From Entoloma clypeatum (lineage: Eukaryota; Basidiomycota; Agaricomycetes; Agaricales; Entolomataceae), in assembly GCA_963565915.1 (NCBI GenBank), contig OY751491.1:1612001-1676000 (forward strand): 64,000 nucleotides of DNA, given 5' to 3'. Both the position numbers and the translations under genes were made by a program. The notes beneath the pieces were generated by a model. That model searched no databases. It was not told the DNA's origin and saw only the letters and a program-made list of their open reading frames with translations. This document shows, one piece after another, positions 30,300 to 39,380 of the stretch. The stretch's first letter is position 1; each line of letters begins with the position of its first letter.

Positions 30300-30579
30300 C
30301 AGGGCTGAAGTTCCAAAGACAAGGTATATGCTATATGCAGCTCTGCAAAAGCTCTGTGTAGCTTCGCTACCATCTTTTGCAGCTCTTCACACTTTCACTC
30401 CATTCTTTCAGGCCTCCATAGATTCTGTACACCTTCATAGGCCTCCAAACTCTGTTACAACTTACAATTATAGAGCATTCCATTTTATCAACAATAATGT
30501 GTTTGAGAAAAAACAATGTATATTTTTCCATGCTATTACAACAGACAATGCAACAATATTATGGTATGACATATCTCTC

Positions 30580-31560
30580 CCTTGCCTGGCTGTCGTACCT
30601 CATCCCTTGCACTCCCTGCCTATGCCACATGCGTGCTGGCATGCCCCCATGTCCCCCCACCCATGCATCCCCTGGGCAGCGACTTCAACCCACGCGTCGT
30701 ACCTCTTGTGCCTCACACCCCTTTCCTGGATGTGGTCCCTTGTACCTTGCATCTTCCTGAGGGGTGTTTCATCCTTGTGCCTGCACAGTGTCCACCACTC
30801 CGCCTTGCACCATTGTGTTCCGTCATTTTTGTGTGTGTGGTTGTCTCTCGCGCATGGCCTGCCATTCTTGCGTATTTTGTCAGTGGTCTGGGGTGATGTG
30901 AATGGTGGGGTGCTTACTTCCATCTGCTGGTGCGTGGTGTGCCGTTTCTCACATGTCCCGTCCTGTTCGCCGCATGTCCCGCCACTCTCGCATGTTTTGT
31001 CAGTGGTCTGAGGGGGCATGAATGGGAGGGGTGCTTACCTATACGGGGCACCGTGGCCCTTGTGTGAACAGGAGAGCAGAGGGACGGAGGAGGGAGAGGA
31101 AGGTGGTGGGGGAAGGCAAGAAGTACATGATGATGGGACTTCAGATATTGTTCAACTGTCAGCTGTTGCCGAGATTGGCAAGTTCCGATGTTTCATCATC
31201 CTGGGCCTGGAACCTGCCAAGCACACCAAGCCTTGCCATGTCCTTCTCACTCCACTCGCTCCCCTGTCCCTCTCGCCCCCCCCCCGCCATTCATCTCATG
31301 TCAGACCACTGATGAAACACACGAGAGCGGCAGGACGCATGGCAAATGGGGCAGGGCATGTGAGAAACGGTGTGACATGCACCAGCAGATGTGAGAGGGG
31401 CAGGACACACAGAGGGGCAGGACACACACCAGCAGATGCAGGAGGGGCGGGACACGCAATGAGAATGGTGGCAGATGCGAGAAACGGCAAGGCAGACACG
31501 AGACATTACATGGGACACACAAGGAACAGTGGGACGATGCACTGGGGGGCATGAGTAGCA
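30580..31560. mobile_element. Foldback element FB1
   Basis: Nearly the whole stretch is a long imperfect inverted repeat. The left arm contains gtccc/catgtcccgcc units; the right arm contains the complementary catg.gagaaacgg.gggacatgcaccagcagatg units. They pair around a ~200-bp loop with CAGCTGTTGCCGAG.TTGGCAAG. FB2 (50986-51905) is a second copy. The arms are themselves degenerate tandem repeats of about 35 bp. It encodes no credible protein. Confidence 0.65.
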
Positions 31561-31686
31561 CATTGATATGGATTGTACATTGTCCTGTCATAGCACTTAA
31601 ACTCAATCAAATTTTTCCAATCTGTTATTCATGAATTGCTGTCATACCATATTGGAACGTTTCTATGAAGACTTACACAAAGTTTC

Positions 31687-32310
31687 AGGTAGTCAACCTA
31701 CACTGTATTGTAATTTACGGTCCAGCGAAGACATACAGTGTATGGTAAATTACGGAAGCAGCAAATTTGCTACAACACCAGTGAATTTACCACGGCGAAC
31801 AGCGAAATAATAATGTCACCGGCGAGGAAAAAATGTTGCCAGCAACAACATACAACAGATCAGCAAATAATTCACTGGCAAAAGACACCATGGCGAAAAA
31901 CTGGCAAAGGACCAGCAACAAACCGGCGACACAGCAACAGGCCATCGGCGAATTGATGACCCATCGGCGAAAGCTAGCCTTGAGTGCCGGCAACACTCCA
32001 TATACAAAGAACAATGCTAACGACAGATCAGCAATAATTCACCAGCAAAAGACACCACAGCGAAAAACCAGCAAAAAACTGGCGAATGTTGGATGATGTG
32101 CAACACACACCCATCAACCATGTCAAATACATGCAAACAAATGTTGAAAGATATTGCACATCTCCTCATTATATCTACACAGGAACAAGTAATGTTTGCT
32201 ACTATATCAGATGAGTAGGGGAGCATGTTGTATCATCAAGTATGTATTTATTTTAAGAAAATTAGCCACAGATTTAAAGTTATAGAGGTCCTATGGTCTG
32301 AACCAAATAA
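31687..32310 (+). repeat. T1 left inverted arm
   Basis: Pairs in reverse with 34226-34972. Examples: acagtgtatggtaaatt / aatttaccatacactgt and gagcatgttgtatcatcaag / cttgatgatacaacatgctc. Between are degenerate units of the form gacaGATCAGCAAataattcacCagCAAAAGACACCa.gGCGAAAAAC, repeated two or three times. Confidence 0.75.
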
Positions 32311-33186
32311 TAGAAAACAATGCTAATGACAATTCAGCGAATATTTCACTGGCAAAAGACACCACAGCAAAAAACTGGCTGTGGCGACAATGTTCTTTTG
32401 CTGGTCAATGAGTCACCATCTCAATGGTTATCTAGGGCATGTGTGCAGTGCCAGCAAAGCTATAAACACAGTTGAAAGTGAAGCTTACCAGTATATTTGT
32501 TCTAATACACCATAGAAAGTCTCTTCCCACCACAGAACCATCTGGAGGTTCATTCCCGATTATGTGAGGATATGAATAAAGATATGCAGATACCATGTAG
32601 AGGTAGAACATGGTGAAAAAAGCTGAAATGTATGTCCTCATCTTTGGCACAGATCATCATTTTATGCCTGCAGTGCAATCTGGGCACCTGTGTATGGCTA
32701 TTCTCTAGTGTGAGTAGGTCTCAACGCATCAATAGTAAATGGTGTGATGTATAGATAGGTGTTAAAAAGTATCAGACAACTTGCACCTCAAAAATGTCTA
32801 TGTATTTATCATCTGGCATTATTATTGCATGGTCAATAAATCTATAGATGGTTGTATAGGGTGTATCAGATGTACATCTACTTGATACAGAAAGTTCCAA
32901 GAGAATCCATGGCATGTGGAAGACTGGAGATAAGACTTTGTCCAAAATATGTCTCAGAATCCCACGTGCATAACAATGACAGTGTTGGGAACGAAATCAT
33001 GTTTTCTACATTTTCCACTTGATGGGCCACAAATATGCTTGTTAACTAATGGATAGATGCCTATGAACTCATGAAAAGTATATATACAGTTGGATACTCA
33101 AGCTATGTATGATAGAGAATCTGTATTCTGAAATGAGAGATCAAAACACAGGCAAAATCGTGATGCAACAGTGCATCATGGGTTAC
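32311..33186. other. T1 interior, left: nothing recognised
   Basis: AT-rich DNA with a third copy of the subterminal unit (around 32335-32380). No ORF with protein-like character. Confidence 0.5.
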
Positions 33187-33776
33187 TGTCACGTAGCGTG
33201 TTTTTTCAATGTCGGAAAATGTCGGATGCGTCGGAGCAGTCAGAGCGGAGTAGCGGATGAACGGATGCGACAAGTCCGACGTCTTGCAGAAAGGACCTGG
33301 CTTCAACTTATGTGTTGCGCCCCATTCTTTGACGTGGTCCTAGATTTTGGATTGGCAGATGTCAGAGGGTGAGAGGAGCGGATGTGCGGAGCGGATGTGC
33401 GGAGGTGGAGATGTGAGAATGAGGATGAGGACGAAAGGCAAAGGAGTAGATTGGTGAGACATATGGCAACATATAGTGACGTATAATATTTGAACTGACA
33501 AACTACGACAGAATTCATACTACTTATAGTAAACCAGAAGTGGGTCAGTAACTACTATAGGTAAGGTGTGGATGTTGGAGTTACTCATCGGAGCAATCGG
33601 AGTACGGAGAGGAGCAAATGCAAAATCAACATCAAGATGTCTACTTGTCAGCATAATTAGAATGTTAACTAGTAGAGATGTCAATAAGTACTATTATGAA
33701 AATCGTCGGATGTCGGACCGGATAAAACATCGGAGTCGTCGGATGTGTTGGATGTATGAATTGCATGGTTATGACA
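33187..33776 (-). repeat. Solo LTR with GTTAC target duplication, inside T1
   Basis: 590 bp bounded by TGTCACG and ATGACA, flanked by GTTAC at 33182-33186 and 33777-33781. It contains TCGGA-rich sequence and ctggcttcaact.atgtgttgcgcccca, which matches the LTR of element I (49089-49499). A solo LTR left after recombination of a full element fits best. The strand is inferred from similarity to I. Confidence 0.75.
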
Positions 33777-33781
33777 GTTAC

Positions 33782-34225
33782 TCCAAACACCAAAACCAAT
33801 GTTTTCCTCCTTTCCCCTTTCCACAACCACTTTAGTCTACATGTACTGTTTGTATACCATTGAAACATTGTATGTAAACCTCCTCAGACCATTCAACTAA
33901 AGTTCAAGGACTTGATAAGGTGAATATGAGCAAAATAGGTCGAAAATTTGACCAAAATCTTTTATTTCACCTTTGGATTCTCCACATTCAGGGGATCTCA
34001 GAACACTGTCATTTTTCAAATTTGGTTCATTCCTTAGTGAGATATGACACTTTTCCTCAAATCTGCACATTTGATTATTTCTATGATATCTGGACTTCTA
34101 AAAATTATACAAAGTGTGTCACAAGGTGAATACATATGCAGTCATGAGTCCTATTGCTTCAAACTATTATTAAATCATGAGGAAGGCACTGTGCATGCCT
34201 GCACAATGTCTTTGGTGCATGGTTT
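33782..34225. other. T1 interior, right: nothing recognised
   Basis: AT-rich, no supported ORF or repeat end. Confidence 0.5.
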
Positions 34226-34972
34226 ACTATTATTTGGTTCAGACCATGGGACCTCTATAACTTGGAATCTGTGGCAAAATTTGATAAAATAAATACATAC
34301 TTGATGATACAACATGCTCCCCTACCTAACTGATATAGTAGAAAAGTTTACTTGTTCCTGTGTAAAGATAATGAGGAGGATGTGCGATATTTTTGGAGAT
34401 TTGTTTACATGTATTTGACATGTGTGATGTGTGTGTGTCACGCATCATGCAACATTGAACCCACACATCCACCCATTACTGACTGTGCAATGAGGAGCAC
34501 ACATGCCAAAAAGCTCAGAATATATACATGGATTTTTATTCAATCAGTCATGAGCAGCACAAACTGGTCATAAGCATCAAAAATGGTAAAAAACCATTAC
34601 ATCAGCATGGATTAAACTTTCGCCAGTCAATGATATGCCAATCTGTCGTTAGCATCATTTTTTTAATTTGCAGTGTCGCTGGCACTCAAAACTTGGTTTT
34701 GCCAGTGGCCCATCCATTCGCCGATGGCCTGTTGCCATGTTGCCGGTCCTTCCCCAGTTTTTTGCCATGGTGTCTTTTGCTGGTGAATTATTTGCCGATC
34801 TGTTGTATGTTGTCACCGGCAACATTTTTTCTTTGCCAGTGACATTATTATTTCGCTGTTCACCGTGGTAAATTTGCTGGTGCTGTAGCGAATTCGCTGC
34901 TTCCATAATTTACCATACACTGTATGTCTTCGCTGCACCGTAAATTACAATACAATGTAGGTTGAGTATGTG
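34226..34972 (-). repeat. T1 right inverted arm (inner right end)
   Basis: Reverse complement of the left arm, ending TAGGTTGAGTATGTG. T2 (7617-7757, 13551-13607) is another copy of this end. Confidence 0.75.
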
Positions 34973-35390
34973 CCACATTGGGGATAAGGCCAGAAGATGT
35001 GGGCCATGCACGCTGGGAGGGCAAACACAGTCCTGGAGATGGCCCCAAGTTAGGACATCTAGATCAAAACAGATCCCAATCATGAAGCTGAGAAGTCCAG
35101 TGAACCAGGATGATGATCCCAACATTCAAGGGGCCATAAAGAATCTATTTGCAGCGAAGCGGTCAGATGAAATGGACCACGAATTCATGCAACGAAATAG
35201 CGCAGTGAGGCGTTTAGCTCAGGTGCCACTTCAAACATTCTTTGGATTTGAAGGAGAGCAAATCCAAGGGTCACAAAAATCTGACCACATAAAGAAGGAA
35301 ACTGTAGGTTGTGGAAGCACAGTTCTACAATCTCCACCGCCTATGGATAGCAATAGCCAAATGGGCATGGCAGAAAACTTCCAGGAATGA
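34968..35390 (+). CDS. Hypothetical ORF between the two T1 right ends
   Basis: 140 codons from ATG 34968. Protein-like composition (IQGAIKNLFAAKRSDEMDHEF, LAQVPLQTFFGFEGEQIQGS). Not recognised. It begins inside the terminal repeat of T1, the mirror image of the 13601-14014 ORF, which ends inside T2. It is probably a captured or truncated gene piece, possibly an exon with the rest lost. Confidence 0.35.
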   Translation: MCHIGDKARRCGPCTLGGQTQSWRWPQVRTSRSKQIPIMKLRSPVNQDDDPNIQGAIKNLFAAKRSDEMDHEFMQRNSAVRRLAQVPLQTFFGFEGEQIQGSQKSDHIKKETVGCGSTVLQSPPPMDSNSQMGMAENFQE

Positions 35391-35435
35391 ATTAATCGGC
35401 AGATGATTTGTAACGCGGACTTAGCATCATTTGGA

Positions 35436-35640
35436 CTAGCGTTCAAAGGTCCAGTTTACTTTTTCATGAATTAGGCTGAGACCAGATCAAACCAAACCGG
35501 TGAAAGACTGGACCGCCGGTCTCGGTTTTTAAGGTTTCGGATCTCGCCAGTCCTCGGTTGACTCCAAACTTCAGAATTTGAAAGACCGGCCAAAGACCGG
35601 TTTGAATGGGTTTAAACCAGTCTTTTCCACAGAACGATCT
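35436..35640. repeat. Possible MITE fragment with GACCGG motifs
   Basis: Begins TAGCGTTCAAAGGTCC, similar to the terminus of MITE M2 (TAGTGTTCAAGGG), and contains repeated gaccgg/ccggtc and ggtttaaaccagtc motifs also present in M2. The right terminus was not found. Confidence 0.4.
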
Positions 35641-35671
35641 GAGGATGAGAAATCAATGTTGCGAATTAGTA

Positions 35672-35775
35672 AGGTGCAAAATTTCTGCCACTCAGAAGAC
35701 TTGAACCATCAATCTCTATAGTTTTAGAACATTATACTAACAATTTAACCAACTGAGCCACAAGGCTATTATATG
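35672..35775 (-). repeat. tRNA-derived (SINE-like) sequence
   Basis: On the minus strand an A-box-like TGGCTCAGTTGG (35749-35760) and a perfect B-box GGTTCAAGTC (35698-35707) are about 52 bases apart, as in a pol III promoter. The T stem and anticodon stem pair poorly and no acceptor stem closes, so it is not a functional tRNA. A tRNA-derived SINE head or tRNA pseudogene fits best. Confidence 0.55.
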
Positions 35776-35904
35776 ATCACACTCACTCTACATCACCACT
35801 TTCCCGCTTCCCAAATAGGCACAACTAAAAAAAAAAAGACAAAAGGCTGTGTGTGTGTGCTCAGATCCCCGGAATGAGGAGAATCTAAAGCTGAAATAAA
35901 AAAT

Positions 35905-36021
35905 TTTGGTCAATTTTTCAATTCGCTGGTGCTGTAGCAAATTCGCTGCATCCATATTTTACCATACACTGTATGTCTTTGCTGGACCGTAAATTACAAT
36001 ACAATATAGGTTGAGTATGTG
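35905..36021 (-). repeat. T1 outer right end
   Basis: A second copy of the right terminus (gctggtgctgtagcaaattcgctgc...gttgagtatgtg), followed by the TSD AAAGTTTC. Confidence 0.75.
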
Positions 36022-36372
36022 AAAGTTTCCAATTATCTTTACAGACTCTCTCAAAATATATATATTACTTTATAGAAACTATATCACCTACCAGCTCTAC
36101 AAAGACCATCAAATTTGGCACTTCAGCTCCACAGTGCTGCAACGAGCTGCACAGCATATAGGCCAAGCTGCAACAAGCTGCAACATCTTTGGCAAAAATC
36201 AGTGTTTCCTGATGCGACAGCCTGATCTCTTGTCGTTTCGGAGGTTTGTCTCCTTTCACAATCATAGTCAACGCAGCAGCTCGCTTGGCAGGGATGACAT
36301 AGGTTCTATTGTCTGCAGTCATACAAGGCAAGCAAGTCCATTTAATAGATAAGGGTCACGACTTAGCGTCAT

Positions 36373-37238
36373 TTAATCGGACCCTTCGGGAAAATCCTTC
36401 TCGTCAGCTTCTAAGATTGTGGTTTCATCATTCTCGGCATCTTCATCAGACACCTTTCTAACCCTTCCGGAGTTCTTCTTCAGCTTGCAGCAGTTGCGCG
36501 CAATATGGCCTTCTTGGTTGCAGTTGAAACACTTGCAACCATCTTTCTTCTTGGGAGCGCTGCAGTCCTTGGCAAGGTGACCAAAGCGTTGACAGTTGTA
36601 GCAATGGGCTACTCCTGCTTTGTCAATCTCCATAGCCTTGCCCTGACCACCATAAGTGGTACCCGATCCGGTGCGTGTGTCGCTGCCTCCTCAGATGACA
36701 AGTGCATGCCCTTCCATCTGTCGCCCCTTGTTTTGGATCTCCTTTGCATAGTCGGTGTATGTCTTTCCATCACTAGCCACTTGCTTGGAGATCTCGCGGT
36801 TGACGTTCTTTTCTAGGATGTACTTCCCAGTTCTTTGCCAAGGTTTGACAGCTTCAAAATCTCTTTGAATTCATCCAGGAATTCATTGATGGTGCGTCTC
36901 TCTTGTTTCATGACCTCCAATCTCGCTTTGGCGGCAGCTGACTTGTTGGTGACAGAGAATCATATGGCGATATCATCTGAGAAGCCTAACCAGGTAATGT
37001 TCTCACCATCGGTGGCAAGATCATCTAACTTGTTACTGGCCCAGTGCCTGCCAGACCCTTCCATCATGCGGGATAGCACTGCAAGGATCTTCTGATCATC
37101 TGTCAGGCCCTTCTGGAACCTGATGAATAGCTTGGTGGCTTTCCACCACTCGTCAAAGGTGTATCTGTCCTTGAACATCCCAGGATCCTTGATGATCTTG
37201 GATGTATCCATTGTTTGTACAGCCGGAGCTTCTGCCAT
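36373..37238 (-). pseudogene. G3 gypsy Gag, frameshifted
   Basis: ATG at 37238 (MAEAPAVQTMDTSKIIKD). The frame breaks near 36960 and 36830, but both zinc knuckles are intact in one frame (CYNCQRFGHLAKDC, CFNCNQEGHIARNC; 36633-36373). G3 therefore lacks the knuckle deletion shared by G1 and G5. The pre-gag frame continues upstream to 37826. Confidence 0.85.
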
Positions 37239-37826
37239 GTTTAGAGTCTGCGGAGGAGAAGAGGAGTCGGGTTGTTGGGATGAAGATGGGGTTCGGGATA
37301 CAGGTAAGGATTGAAAATGAGTCCCTGTTCTAGGCATCTGTTGGTCATGAGAAGGGGTCAAGTCTCTCGTTTTGTGCGGTCTGTTGTTCTTCGGTGGTGA
37401 AGTGGGTGTAGATCTGCTGCTTCGAGTAAGACGTGATGATGTGGCTCTGGGACGTTTCAATGTGAGCGTCCTAATCAATTTTCTGATAACGGTTGTCTGG
37501 ACACCGATAAACTCTCTGATCTCTGTGATCCAACCTGTCTGAGGTCCTTCTTGAACGCGAAAGCTTTCGAGTTCATTCTGTCGGGCGTTGTAACACGCGA
37601 TCTGGTGTTGCCGAGCAAGATGGATGCTCTCTGCTATCTCACCGTGGGGGCGATGCTCGTCATTATCTAGTTCTTCGTCAAGCACCTGCTGTAAGATGCG
37701 ACGGATCTCCGATTCGTTGTACTGCTGGATAAGCATAAAAGCGATACTGTCTCGAGGACTTAGCTCCTCCTGTCGGGCTTCTGGCATGGCAAAGGGGTTG
37801 CTGGTGAACTCTTCAAAGAAGCGCAA
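37239..37826 (-). other. G3 pre-gag open frame
   Basis: Equivalent to the G2 leader frames and shorter: about 120 bp around 37340-37380 are deleted compared with G1, fusing the upstream frame to Gag in one ORF (37826-36960). The leader segment SRDSIAFMLIQQYNESEIRR and its surroundings are conserved. Confidence 0.5.
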
Positions 37827-37889
37827 TGTCCTGACTCATCTGGTAGTTGCTCTCTTCGCTCTGGGCGAACCTAACAAGATTTAGCAACT

Positions 37890-38219
37890 TGTTATGCATA
37901 ACAAACCATTCCAAGGTTTGGGCAGAGTATGCAGGAAGATGGAAAGGCGAAGAGCAATGTGATTGCTAAATCTAAGGAATGTAGCTATGGTACATGAGGT
38001 TTATATAGTACTGACTATGAGCAGTAGCAAATGAGTCAGTAACTGTGGAAAGTAAGCTGACTGCGGAATGAGTAAGACTACTGCAGAAGGCGAGTCAGTG
38101 TGGGAGCAAAGTACACTAAAGGAGGTGCTATGTCATAGTAGATAAGTAAGAGGGGGCCGAGCCGGTCCAATGAGTAAAGAAAATGACAAGGTCGTCGGCA
38201 TAGCACATAGTCCGTAACA
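37890..38219 (-). repeat. 5' LTR of G3
   Basis: About 330 bp, TGTTACGGACTATG...GCATAACA. It is shortened relative to G1/G5, with the same TATA and AGATTTAGCAA arrangement. Flanking GTAAC (38220-38224) would be its TSD. Confidence 0.88.
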
Positions 38220-38427
38220 GTAACACTATTGGCTAGAACATGATAGAACACTATGGAATATCATTATACACAGCATGAAGGCTGTGGTGCGCAGCATTCT
38301 GAGTCATTGAGATGTCACAGAGGTCTAGAGCAAGTCCAGATCATTCTAAGTCTAGAACACTTCATGAGGTCATACCTCATGGTAAAACACATGATTGTAG
38401 TCACATGATCGACTGTTGATACATTCC
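38220..38427 (-). repeat. Fragment of a CB-type LTR
   Basis: Reverse complement of the 5' half of the CB LTR (compare 27160-27370: caagatgttccatca, gtgactcagaatgctgcgcaccacag, gtttaccatg). It ends at gatacattc, where a minisatellite-bearing stretch begins. It was the target of G3. Confidence 0.82.
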
Positions 38428-38454
38428 CGCAACTGTTGCACACATTTGGTGCAA

Positions 38455-38715
38455 GAGGGACTGCAGTTGGGCATGAGGGATGGCCATTGGACATTAGGGA
38501 TGGCTGTTGGGCACGAGAGGCGGCCATTGGGGATGAGGGGCAGCCATGGGGCATGTGGGACAGCCGTTGGGCACGAGGGATGGCATTGGGCACGTTGGGA
38601 GCAAGTTGGGCATGAGGGACGGCCGTTTGGCACAAGGGACGGCGGCGGCCATGGGGTATGAGGGATGGCTGTTAGGCATGAGGGATGGCTGTTGGATGTG
38701 AGAGGCGACAAGTGG
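38455..38715. repeat. Minisatellite, GGGCATGAGGGANGGCNNTT units
   Basis: About a dozen degenerate ~20-bp units (gggcatgagggatggccatt and variants). The reverse complement is the same unit that fills MITE M1 (61450-62340). Open frames here (His/Pro/Ser-rich) are by-products of the repeat. Confidence 0.7.
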
Positions 38716-39380
38716 AGGCTGCCGGGCATGAATGAAAACAGCAGCGGCTCAGAGAGCCCCGCAGTTGTGGTGGTGATCACCCAAAGTAGACTTCGTTGAT
38801 CAACAATCAACAAAGTCATAGGTTCGCTGCATGTTTGGCAATGTTTGGGTTTGGCATCGGCCCAAACCTGAACCTTATTAAATGTTTGGGTTTGGGGCGA
38901 GGCTGAACCTGAACCTGAGCATTAAGGTTCAGTTCATGTTTGAACCTTGTTCAAAATGTTTGCGAACTGGACCATGGCCAGTTTAGATACGACCCTGCCA
39001 TTTCTTGGTGGAATTGTGGAAAAATGGAACAGAGGAAAACAAGCCTCTGTTTGATGATTCAGACATGACATTATCAACAGCACATTGGCAAACAACACAC
39101 TGAGTTTTGATTAAGACATAGATATTCAAATAACAATAGTAGTTATGGGTTTTGTAATGCTTTCTCCTCTTAGGGCTCTGAACCAGGCCTGATGCAAATG
39201 TCACCCACCTAAAGGAGGGTCAAGCCCTCTGCTGTTCATTCCGGTGACAATGTGGGTCGATACACCCAGGTATTATCCTTGGTGCCCAGGGCCATCAGTA
39301 TTATAGGCCATGGAAGGCTAGATTACTCACTACACAACACATTCCATTTACAGCTTGGAACTGCAAGCCCAGCCAATAGT
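38716..39380. other. No gene; short repeats
   Basis: 38820-38985 is a repeat cluster of gtttggg and aacctgaacc motifs with internal inverted symmetry, perhaps another MITE of the M2 sort, without provable ends. 38986-39380 shows nothing I can name. Confidence 0.4.

Larger units (their letters stand above)
31687..36021. mobile_element. Inverted-repeat DNA element T1 with 7-8-bp TSD
   Basis: The left end AGGTAGTCAACCTACACTG is preceded by AAAGTTTC (31679-31686). The right end TAGGTTGAGTATGTG is followed by AAAGTTTC (36022-36029). The related flank of FB2 shows the empty site (aaggttcc near 52022). Inverted arms of over 600 bp run inward (31687-32310 against 34226-34972). The C-A-G-G terminus and ~8-bp TSD suggest a hAT-type, non-autonomous element. 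It has a second right-end copy at 34972, so 34973-35900 is extra DNA between two right ends. No transposase was seen. Confidence 0.72.
30300..36215. other. Composite insertion that splits gypsy G3
   Basis: Non-gypsy DNA between the two G3 halves. It contains, in order, a 280-bp flank with pseudo-inverted similarity to the right end (tatatgct.tgcagctc at both ends), foldback FB1, element T1 with nested solo LTR and tRNA-like sequence, and a right tail (36030-36215). The right tail is shared with 52021-52227 next to FB2. The G3 reading order resumes exactly after it. The ends (CAGGGCTGAAG / ...GTTTCCTG) suggest a DNA transposon carrier, but a clean TSD was not found. Confidence 0.6.
36216..38219 (-). 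mobile_element. Gypsy G3, 5' half
   Basis: Protease N-terminus, Gag, leader and 5' LTR of the element whose other half is at 27596-30299. The break falls between EIRL (here) and RTRRGPK (there); only a few codons are missing. The LTR was inserted in a CB-type LTR, of which 38220-38427 remains. Confidence 0.85.

Noticed and set aside
30124..31011. 295-codon open frame on the plus strand
   Set aside because: It crosses from G3 (antisense to protease) into FB1 and mixes unrelated sequences; it is Cys/His/Pro-rich because of the repeat.
35672..35775. Functional tRNA gene
   Set aside because: Boxes are good, but acceptor, anticodon and T stems do not pair.
38455..38715. CRISPR array
   Set aside because: Units are contiguous and degenerate, with no spacers; eukaryotic repeat context.
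38315..38819. Overlapping open frames on both strands
   Set aside because: By-products of the minisatellite.
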